Origin: Beaufortia kweichowensis
Lineage: Eukaryota > Chordata > Actinopteri > Cypriniformes > Gastromyzontidae
Length of the DNA stretch: 64,000 bases
Reading direction: 5' to 3'
Assembly: GCA_019155185.1 (NCBI GenBank)
Contig: CM032794.1
Span: forward strand, 10,083,988 to 10,147,987
The notes under the pieces are model-generated. The model was not told where the DNA came from, made no database searches, and saw nothing but the letters and a program-made list of their open reading frames with translations. The translations under genes were made by a program, and so were the position numbers. Below, piece after piece: positions 41,201 through 53,200 of this stretch; the first letter of the stretch is position 1; each line of letters begins with the position of its first letter.

Positions 41201-44200
41201 TGCTTCTCTTGTGGTTTGGATGGAGGAACAGATCAAACAGCATGGTCCAGGGTTTCTCATTTCATGCTTAGAAGGAGGTGGTTTACTTTCCCAGCCTACC
41301 TTGAGAGAGATTGAATCCCCCTTTAGCATCAGAGCCATCTTACAGTGGATGGATCTTCTGCTGGCTGCTCTTGACTGCTATAACACTTTCACAAATGTGC
41401 GCTGCATTCAGCCCCAGAGGATTCTGGGTGAGTAAATATGCACCATGATATATCAAATGCTAACATATACATCTACAATGACCTCCAGTAATGTTCTCTG
41501 AATTATTGCTGATGGCATCATTCTTCTTTTTGCTTTCCTCATCCAGGTACTGGTGAGAAGTCCAGCTTTTTGCCAGCTGTTTGTTTTTTCTTGACTGAGC
41601 TGTCCATGCAGGATGTTAAGGCTGCCAGCGCTTGTTTCAGAGCGGGTAATGTCGCTCAGTCACACTTCAGTCCCCGTGAGACAGAGCAATACAATTACAG
41701 CAAGTGCACCATCATCGTCCGACTGCTTGAGTTCTGCACCATGGTACTCCAGAAATGTCCACAGGACCTCTGGAAGGTAAGACAGGATTTTTCTAGATAG
41801 TTGTGTTCTTAGAGAAATAATATAAATTGGAAGAAGATCATGACCTTTGACTTACTTCCTAGATTATGGAGCAGGATATTTTTAACTCCTCCTTTTTCAC
41901 AATGGTGGCTTTGACGGTATGTGAGCCCTCATCCATTGGCTTTAACATGGCAGATCTGGAGGTCATGAGTCATCTGCCAGAGGTGTGCGTTTCTCTGCTG
42001 AAAGCTTTGGCATCAACACCTTACAGGACACAACTGGAGAGCGGCATTAGGAAGAGAATTACTGTACAAAGGTTTGTTTTTCTTTGCTAGGGGTAAAATA
42101 TATGCTTTTTAAATCTGCTTATTCAGTGTTGTGTTGACTGACTTTGTTTTGTCTAGTTTGGAGGAGATGTGTGCTGTTGATTTATATGAGACAAACAACA
42201 GAGACAGTCATGCTAACATGCATTTATTGCTGTCAGCATGTAAACAGCTTCATCAGTCTGGGCTGCTCGACGCAGTTCTGCACACTCAGGTACGCATGGA
42301 TGAAATGTATGACATTGTGATTCTTGTTTAGCAGGTGAGCTACATGACAGCAAGGTATGCAATACCAATTAGGATTGTGTTCTCTGTAGGATATTGGTTA
42401 TGGTGACTCTCTTGGATTCAAACTTCTCACTAGTGTGTATAAAAGTATTGCGCCTGGAAATGACAGAAAGTCTCTGCCGTCCATGGATGTTGGCAGCAGA
42501 AGGTTGGCTGACAGACTTGTGCAGCTGGCATTCAGTTTGGGTGATCAGGCAAGTAATACCTTACAAATTCATATAATGTACATTTGTCTGTATGCACCAA
42601 TGACTTTTACTTTTTTTTTCTTATCCAGAGTGAACAGTTGGTTGGTCTTTTGTTGAACACCATCAATCTCTCCGTTCCTCTCTCCGGCAGTCTGAATCCC
42701 CACTTCCTCAGCTTTTCTCATGGGGAATATTTCTACAGTCTCTTCCAGACATCTATCAATGCCGAGTTACTCAGCAAGCTGGACTGCACGGTACAGCTTC
42801 TGCTGACGGCAGCTAATCAGAACCCTGGCATGGTGAGGCATGAAACAACCTGCTGAAGTCAAATATCAGTGAATAAACCGTAGTTTTGACTTGCCATTCT
42901 GTTAATAATTTTTACAGAAACTACCAAAGTTTAAAACTGACATTGTATATTGTATTTTTTTGTACATGTTTTCCTGTCTTTTAGGTTAGTGTTCTGCTCA
43001 ACGGCATGCTGGATCATAGTTTTCGTGAGCGCTCCGTCAGAAAATCTCAAGGTTCACGATTGGCTGAACAGGTGCTAAAGGGGTGGGACTTACTCAGACC
43101 ATGGTGGGAGGGTCCTGCTGCCTCACCTAAGAGCAAAACATCAGTCCTGTCATTGCTTGCCAAAGTTCTCCAGGTACCAGATCCTCAATGCAGACTTTTT
43201 TTCTTAGCAATGTAAAATTGTTAAGTAAATTACAACTGTAAATACAGCTAAGTTTAATCTATTGAACAGTACAAGACAAAAAACTATAAATTGTAGGTTT
43301 ATATTAGAATTTATAATGCAGTAAAACCAACAATAAACAATGCACATTTTTTCGTTTTTCAGATTGACTCCTCAGTTTGCTCGAATACTGATCATCCTGC
43401 ATTCACTACAGTATTCACCACCTTCACCGCTCTTATCACGGATGTAGCTCTGCCCTTAAATCTAAAGGTAATCTTTTATAGTGATAAAATCTTTTTTTAA
43501 GCTTTTCTCGACCACATATCCAGAGTCTTAATGTAAGAATATAGTACATACCACAGCTAAATCTTTAATCTTTACATTTTTTAAGTGTATAAATAAAGCA
43601 TTTGCCCATGGAATTTATGTAGTTTTATCTCTTTTTTCATATTAGAGCCAGGCTCTGGTTATGCTTCCCTTTTTTACTACATTACCCAGCATGCCACTGG
43701 AGGAGCTCAGGAGGGCTCTGGAGACGCTGGTGGCTGCACATTTCCCCATGCAGTCAGATGAATTTCCTCGCGGATCACTTCAGTGCAACAACTACATGGA
43801 CTGTATCCGCAAAGTGAGCAAGTCAAACACTCAGGCTTATTTTTTGTCTTAGTATACTCAGAAGTCTGTATGCTTAGATAACCACTTCTAACCTTTGTAG
43901 TGTTACTGTGATCCATAGTTAAAATATGAATTGTTTGGACAGCCAATTAAACAAGGCAGACTGAAATAAATCTATATATCTTTTTATTCCTTGGAAAAAT
44001 CAGTTTTTGGAGGCCCTGCAGCTGTCTCAGAGTCCTGTGTTACTGAAGCTCATGGCGAGAGTTCTGTGCCGGGACAAAAAACATATTATGGAGGAACTCT
44101 TTCAGGCCTGCTTCCAAAAAATTGCTCATCAGTAAGTCCAATAACCTTTTTATTTGTTTATATTTGCAGTTTTTTTTTTTTTTTAGATAAAACATGTTTG

Positions 44201-47200
44201 TGTTGTTTATTATGGAATGTAATAAAATGTGTTATTTAAAGTGTTTAACTTATTTTAATCTCTTTTAAAGATATTTTTATTTTTATTTTAAATCACTTTT
44301 AAAATGTATTTAATATTATAAACACTTTTTATTAAGCTCTTTTATGTGTTTTATGTTGTCAGGTCTAAGTTGGAAAGACAAGTTCTTCTCCTCAACTCTG
44401 TCTACCAGTCATTTCAATCTAAGGATGTTCCTTCAAATTCAATGCTAATGGGTCTAATAGACAGAGTCCTGCTGCCATTGGCCACTTATTGCAGCCCTCC
44501 GGCACTCGCTCAGTTCTTCATCACTAATGTTGCCGATATCATGACTACTCTACAAACACGCTTCACCAAGGTGAGCTATACAGATTAAAAAGTATGGTTA
44601 TCAAATATACTTACCATGATGTGGGCAGATTTATTAAAATGTTTAAAACATTTTTAAATTATGGTTATGAATGTGTTTCTCAAAAAACATATTTTCATGC
44701 TTTCATTTGGACAATACTTCTGCGTTTTCTTTTCTTTTCTGCTTCAGTTAGTTGAGTCAGTGTTCGAGAGTCAAATTATGATGAAGATAGGCTGTTATAA
44801 GCTGCTGGAGATGTTATACTCTCGTCTGCCGAAGGAGGAAGTCTACTCGAAAAACTCTGCTATTAACCAGACCTTCTGTGGTACAGCTAATGCTGAAGGC
44901 AATGAGCTTTCTAAGACCCTCCTCAAGTATGTTGTGTAATTTTTATATTTTAAATAAAAATTCTTTTTTTAACTTGCACACCCTCATTGTGCTCCAAACC
45001 CTTATAAAAATGCAGTTAGGTCTGAAAAGGACCATGTTTTGAGATCAGAACCTAAAGAACATGAATACATTGTAATGCATCAATATGATGTATGACAGAT
45101 CCTGTTTTGAGGCATTCACTGAGAACATGAGTGGAGAAACAGTTCTGCTTGAGTTGAGGAGACAATATCACTGTGCTGCTTATAATTGTGCCATCGCCCT
45201 GATCAGCTGCAGCTTTAATGAGACCAAGTTCTATCAGGGCTTCCTTTTCACTGAGAAACCTGAAAAGGTAAGTGTTCAGTCTTCTATCTGTTCATAATAC
45301 AGTATTTATATTCTACATTTATAACAATTTGGGTGAATGGTTTGGACCTCTCTCTTGGTCATGTTACTTGAGACAGTTGAATATTTCTAGTTTAACAGAC
45401 ATTCTTACTGCTAACATAAAGCTATTTCTAAGTTTGTAATTAAATTTTGTCTTTGTGGGTTTTTTTTTCAGAATCAACTCACATTTGAAAACCTTATTGA
45501 TACACAAAGGGTGTACAGTTTTCCTATAGAGATTGATGTAAGTAAAGCTTTTGAACATTTGGACATTTTGTTACTATTTTCTTTTGTGTAATATGTTTCT
45601 TAACATTTTATTATGAAAATTAGTAATCTTTTTAATTGCACTTACAGGTCCCTATTGAAAGGAAAAAGAAATATGTCATGATCAGAAAGGAAGTGAGTGG
45701 AGAAAATGGAGGTGAGTTGTCTGAGATGCCTTTAATCTGATTTACAAATATGAAAATAACCTTTTGTTTACAAACACCTATATGGACATAAATTCAAGTC
45801 TCAAGCAGCATATACAGAGCCCATCTGTGTTCTATCAAAACTCACATTCATGATTTCTTTGTCTTTTAGATGCACCTGTATATCTCTCCTCACAGTCATA
45901 CATGGCAGACAGCAGTCTCAGTGAAGAGATGAGTCAGTTCGACTTTTCCACTGGAGTTCAGAGCTTTTCCTACAACTCCCAGAATCCTTCAGGAGAAAGC
46001 AGCTTCGGCAGGACTCGGGTATGTCTTGGGAGATTTACAGCAAAGAAAAAGACTAATTGATCGAAGACTTAACTAGTGTGACTGTGTGTCTCGTTCACCT
46101 GAAGTGAATGATTATTAGGAGTCAGCTGAATATCATTTGTAAAAACTAAAAACTTTGTGTAATTCTCTGTTAATATAAATAAGTGTCTGTGTTATTAGGA
46201 GCGTAAGGAGGTTTTATTTCAGGATGAGACTGTGGAACTGGAGATGGATGAGTTGAATCAACATGAATGTATGGCCAATATGACCGCACTGCTGCGTCAC
46301 ATGCAGAGGAATAACATCACCCCTAAAGTAGAAGAGGTTTGTGTCAGCTCAATCTTGTGACTTTTTATTTTTAAGGTTTCTTTGTGTGTGTGAACACTTC
46401 TGAAGATCTGTGCTGTGTTCTGTTGTAGGGATTAACACCTGATGATCTTCCTCCGTGGATGAAGTTCCTGCAGGGGAAGCTAAACAATCCGTCCACACCA
46501 CTGAATATTAGACTCTTCATTGCCAAACTGATCATTAATACTGAGGAGGTAATACTTTACAAATTTTCTCCTTGTATTTGTGTACTGTATCCATATGCTT
46601 TGTTTTTATTGTATGTTTTTTATATGCAGATTTTTCGTCCATATGCTAAGTATTGGTTGGGCGCACTGGTACAGTTGGTGGTTTCCAGTAATAATGGAGG
46701 AGAGGGGATCCACTTCATGGTGGTGGACATAGTAGTGACTGTCCTGTCATGGACAAATGTGGCCACACCAAAGGTATGTATGACATAATATATTGTATTT
46801 TAGGCTTGTGCATTTAATCCTATTAATAAAAAAAATATGTAAACAATAAATATATAACATCCACACTTACTTTATATACATTTCAATGGGATTCACCGTC
46901 ACTGAAACTCATGCTGTTTAGGGTAACACTAAAGATGAGGTTTTGGCCAATCGGCTGTTCACCTTTCTCATTAAAAACTGCTTTCATACCAAACGGCCCG
47001 TGTTTCGCCACAACCTGGAGATCATCCGCACAGTTGTAGAGTGCTGGAAAGACTGCCTCACAGTACCCTATTGGTAAGAAAAACAGTATTTTTCATGATT
47101 GTAAATTAGACGGAAAAGACAATATTATGACAAATTGTAATGATTTATTATGCAACTAATTATAAAATCTTACAAAAATATAAATTTGTTATAAGCCGTT

Positions 47201-50200
47201 TTTTCTTGAGTGTAAAACATATTTTAATAGAATGTCCTTGTTTACATGATATTAGACAACATTTTTATTCAGAAAATATATTAATGGACATTTTTAAAAA
47301 GGTTTCTCATGGAATAATTTTAGAATTTCTATCAAATATTAAATTAAAAAATTGTTGAACTGTTATCATTATGGTTGTTATTGGTATATATGTTTGTTTT
47401 AGTATATTGATGTTTTTGTTTTGTTTTTATGTGTATTTTTTAAATACTGTAGATTGCCATGAATATAGCCATTGGTGCTGATATGGCGTTAAAATATAAA
47501 CAAATAAATTAATATAAATTTCTTATCACAGTTTAATATATGAGCGCTTTGCTGGAAGGGATCCCAACAGCAAAGATAACTCTGTTGGACTGCAGCTGTT
47601 AGGCATTGTGATGGCCAATAACCTTCCACCTTATGATGCTGCCAGTGGCATTGACCACGACAGGTCATTTTAGCACACAAAACAGTTACAATTATTCATT
47701 CAGACACACATTTGTCTTTTTGGTCAATGCCACCGAAACTAATATTGTTCTTTTTGTCACAAATGTTACAGATACTTTCATTCTCTAGCCAACAATTTAT
47801 CATTCATCAGATACAAAGAAGTTTACTCGGCGGCTGCTGAGATCATTGGTCTAATCCTGAACTATTTCACTGAAAGACAAAGTGTATGTTTCATTTTTGT
47901 GTTCACCAAATTTTTATATTGGGGTTCTATGGAAAGTATAAGGAAAACTTAAAGTACCATGTGTTGTTTTTCTTTGCTGCAGCAAAATGAAGGGGCTTTA
48001 TTGAACATTACTGTTACTAAACTCACGGAACTGAGGAAGAAGGAGCTGGATGACAAATTTATTGTTTGCCTATGCAAAGTGTCCAAACACTTCCCAGCGC
48101 TGATGGATCAGTAAGATAAAACAATTTTCCACAAGCTAAAGCATGTGTGTGCGAATCAATATTCATGTGTCTTTGTGTTTTGCAGGTTTGTGAATCATGT
48201 ATTTTATTTGCTGCCAAAGCTGCATGGCGTGCTGAAGACGCACTGTCTTGAATGCGTCCTCAGTCGTGCTGATGCCATCCCTGAAATCTACCTGCACCTC
48301 AAGACCAAAGGCCTTTCACAGATCATGAGTCACAGGTCATTTATTACACCTCACTCTTTTAATATTTGTTCTTATTTATAAATAAACTTAAATGTATATG
48401 TTTTCCTTATATTGTTTATATTGTATGAGATTTTTACCACAATAAAACCATAGATATATTTTGCTTCTGCACTAAAGCTAGACAAAAGTAAATGTTTGCT
48501 TAAAAAATCTCAACCTGTAGTCACCAGGACACATTTTGTTTATGTGTATCATGCTTTACATCACATCTTTTAGAGATGAGGCCAGGCAGCGTGTTTGTCT
48601 GGACATTATTCACAAGATCCTGCCGTGTCTGAAGCCAGAAGAGCTAAAGGAGATTCTGGGAGCTGTCACAGCATTTGTGTCTCATCCTTCTCCTGTCTGC
48701 CGAGAGAGGATGTATGACATCCTGATGTGGATTCAAGATAACTACAGGTAACTGACTCAAACATCTGAAGAATCTTTAGCTTCTGTTACATCATTCATTT
48801 CTGCTGCTGTTTTATTACTTTCTTAATCGATTACATCTTTTAGAGGTAGAATCAAGATGTCTTTATCTTAAATCTTTCTCATTGCTTCTATTCTGTTATG
48901 CTGTAAAAAATTAAAAAGATGCAGTTACTGTAGTATCTTATCAGAAAGGCATATGTGTAGTAAGGTATGATAGCAAAATGCAAATGGTTTAGAATCGGTA
49001 ATATTTCATGTTTCATTAATGTTTTATGGTATATTGGCAGCGATTCAGAGAGCAGAGAAGACAGCACCTCTGCAGAAGTGCTCGACGCAGCTCGAGAGAC
49101 CCTTCTCCAGGGGCTGACAGATGAGAATCTTGGTTTACGGTAAATACACACAAGTCTTTCAGCTTAACAATTTAAATGATTGAAAACCTTCTCTACATAC
49201 AACCTTTAATCATTTTCTTTACATAGGCTTTATGTGCGTAACTTCTGGAGTCACGAGAGTCGTTTACCTCCGGGCACTCAGGAGCGCATGCTTGTCGTGC
49301 TGAAATCACTTTATTCATCTCGCATTGAGGAACAGTTCCTCAGTCTGGCCACAGACCTGCTGCTGGAGATGACCAGCCACAGCCCAGACTACACACGCAA
49401 CATGTTTGAATTCCCTCTGTCAGAATGCACGTTTCAGGTAAAAACGGTCATTCTCATGCTGTTTTCACATGCCTAAATTTGATTTTAATCTACCGTCCAG
49501 AGCCTGTTATTCACAGAGTTTTTTTTATCAATTTAGGACTACACCATACAGTCTAACTGGCGTCTGCGGAGTACAGTCCTAACGCCCATGTTCATGGAGA
49601 CTCAAGCCACGCAGGTCCCTGGCACTCAGGCTTCAGACGCTGCCACAGTAAAAGGACAGATCAGGGCAACACAGACATCTCTGGAGTTCTCTCAGACTCT
49701 GGCTCCTGGTTCAGGTATTTAATAAATAAAGGGAATGCTTTTTTAAAGGCATTATATCTTTCTTTGAATGAATAAACATTTATTTTTATTTTTCAGGACG
49801 ACGTTCAGCATATAACTGGTTAACAGGAAGTAGTGTGGACACTCTGGCTGATTATTCCCTCTCATCGGATTCTCTCTCATCACTCTTGGTGTTTGAGAAA
49901 AAGAGATCAGAGCGTCCTCAAGCTGCCTGGAGAGCCGTGGGCACAGGGTTCGGTTCTAAACGTTTGACCGCTCCCAGTGATGAAACAGACAGTCGGAGTA
50001 CAGGTCAGTCACCAAAACAAGAAAAAAGCAGTTCAATTGATCAATGAAACTTTCCCACAATAGATGATCGTCATCACACGCACAGCAGTGAAAGCAGGTT
50101 GTTTTTTGCAAACAGCTGAGCAGGAGAGACGTGCAGACATTCTGAGACTCAGGAGGAGATTTCTAAAGGACAAAGAGAAGGAGAGCAACAAATATGCCAA

Positions 50201-53200
50201 GAAAGAAATTCAGTTCCAGCGAACAGAAAGGGTAGATACTTTAATAGATAGAAATGCTGGAATGTTTATTATGGTGATGTTTTGCATCTAAGCAAAACTT
50301 TTTTCTGCAGGAGAGAAGAGCAGATTTGAAGCTCCGTCAGGATGCTCAGGTCACGCTGTATCGCAGCTACAGGGTTGGAGATCTTCCTGATATTCAGATT
50401 CAGTACAGCAGTCTCATCGCCCCCCTGCAAGCTCTGGCACAGGTGTGGTCTGATTCCTGAGACTTTAGCCTTTGTTTTCCTGTTTTCCATAGGTAAAAAC
50501 TATTGAATGTATATCACAAAAATATCTGTGTTGCAGAGGGATGCCACACTGGCGAAGCAGCTGTTCAGCTCACTGTTTGCAGGAGTGCTACTTGAAATGG
50601 AGGCATCGAAGTCTGGTAAAGAAGCAACAAGCATTATGAAGGATCTACTGCAGACGTTAAACACCTTCCTCAGCACAAGCACTATCTACTTCCCCCCTTT
50701 CATTTCCTGCGTGCAGGTGTGTAGACAAAAATGCTCTGTTCCAAAAGCAAGTGTGTAACCTACATTAGCAGCTGACTGTGGTTTGAGACAAAGCTGTTGT
50801 TCTTTGCAGTCTTATTTGAGATATTTTATAATATAACAGCCATGAAAGAGAATGATTGGATTGTTATTGTATTATTAACCCTAATGCAAAAACGTTTTGT
50901 AAATCCTCTGACAGGATATGAGTTATCAGCATAAAGCGCTACTTGATGTTAAGCCGGCTAACGTGAGCGCCAGCTGTCTCGCCAGTCTGCAGCAGCCAAT
51001 GGGCATCCTGTTACTGGAGGAGAGTTTGCTTCATGGAAGCGGAGCATCGGAGGAACCTCCTTCTAAAAAAGCACGAGGCAAACGAGAACTGCCACCCGAC
51101 ACAGAGAGATGGATTCACCTCGCCAAGTAAGATCATCTGATATGCTTATCATTGACATTGCAGATAGTGGTTATACAATTTTGACATTGATGTCGTCATA
51201 AAAGTCCTGCTTTGATGTATTTTCTCATAATGAGTTTGTTGTATGTGCTGTGTTGTATTCATCCTCTTCTATGCAGACTTTACAGGTCTTTGGGAGATTA
51301 TGATGTGGTCAGGGGGATCTTCAGTGGCAAGATTGGAACAAAGTCAATAACTTTTACAGCCCTGCAAGCAGAAGCGAAGAGTGATTATGCTGAGGCAGTG
51401 AAGCTCTACAATGAGGTACATGGAGCATAAAACTTTATTGATTTCCACAGAAAGAACAAAAATGTTTCTGACTTCTTGTGTCTTGCTCATTGCTAATTTA
51501 ATTACACTTTCAGCATAATCAGATTTTTTTGGATGACCCTAAACCCTTATTAATCTAGTCATCACATGTTAATTCAGGCTCTGAACAAAGAGAAGTGGAA
51601 TGATGGCGAGCCCACGGACACTGAGAAAGATTTCTGGGAAATTGCAGCACTGGAAGCATATGATCACCTGACAGAGTGGAAATCTCTTCAGTACTGTGCC
51701 ACAGTCCACATAGACGAAAACTCGCCCGTAGACCTAGACAAGATGTGGGCGGAGCCATTTTATGTGGTAATCTTTCTGAGTTAACTCAGCACATTTTTCA
51801 CAAATGTAATTTATACTGCAGGATACATGTAATTCCTGTGTTTCTTATAGGAAACATACCTGCAGTACATGATGCGTGGTATGTTAAAGCAATTGCAGCT
51901 GGGCCAGAGAAATCAGGCTCTGCTCAGCTTTGTCGACGCTGCTATGAAAAAAGAAGAGCGCAAGATCGTAATGGAGACCCATTACAGTCAAGAGCTGAGT
52001 TTACTGTACATCCTGCAGGAGGACTATGACAGAGCCAAATACTATGCCAATAACTGCATGCAAGTCTTCATGCAGGTCAGTTTTAATGAAACAGGAAAGT
52101 TAATAAAGACTAGAGAAGCTTGTATTTTCAGATATGCGATTAAATACATTTGGCCTCTTTCAAAACTTTATTCATTAATTATTGCTTGTAATCATATAGA
52201 ACTACTCGAGTATCGATCCATTGCTGAACCGCAGTCGTCTGGCTGTACTGCAGTCTGTACAGACTCTGACAGAGATCCAAGACTTCCTGAATTATATCAC
52301 AGGAGAGGGTATGTTAACTTCATCTTTATATAAACACTGGCTCTCAGGCTAAATTTTAGCCAAGCTGTGGACTTCTTACAGATTTGTCAACAAAAACGAC
52401 ATTGCTGTTTTATTTGTGCTCTTACATCAATTGAGATTAAATTTGACAAAAGTTTTTTGTTACCTTAATTTTTTGGTGTGGTTTCCCATTGTGCATAATT
52501 TTCTTATGGATATCACTATTTGTGATTGCTTTCAGTCTCAGTAAATTCTTTTAAGTTCTTGATCAGACGCTGGACCAGTCACTATCCAGATGCCAAACTG
52601 GACCCCATGAATGTCTGGGATGACATCATCACATCTCGGTGAGATTCATTACCTTAAAATATTTGTCTACAGTTTCATTACACCTTGCTGAGAACTGATG
52701 AAATATTTTTTTTTACTCTAAGTCACCAATGCTATGAAGATGAATTACAGTATTCATAAAAGAGGTGACAAACATTCCAATCTTCATTTCCTCGTTGTTT
52801 TTAGTTGTTTCTTCTTGGATAAGATTTTGGAGAAGCTGGGTTCCACCCCTGAAAACAGCATGGAGGTGGATGGTGTAGAGCAGACAGGTGGAGAAGATGT
52901 TGGAACACTAGTGAAGAACTGCAAGTTCAACATGAAACTTCAAATGGCAAACAGTGCATGGAAACAGGTGCTGTGCTCAGTTCATGAATACTGGTGACAA
53001 AAAGTCTTTTCTTCTAAGGGAAAAAAACATGTCAACATTTAAGTACATTTTAAGTTCATCACATTTCTCATGTTTAAACCTCATTTGTGATTAAGATTTG
53101 TAGGCATTAAGATAAAGATTATGAAGCAAATTTAATGTGCTGAATTGATCTAATTTTGTTTACAGAATAACTTTCCAGTGGCAACAAAACTGCTGAAGGA

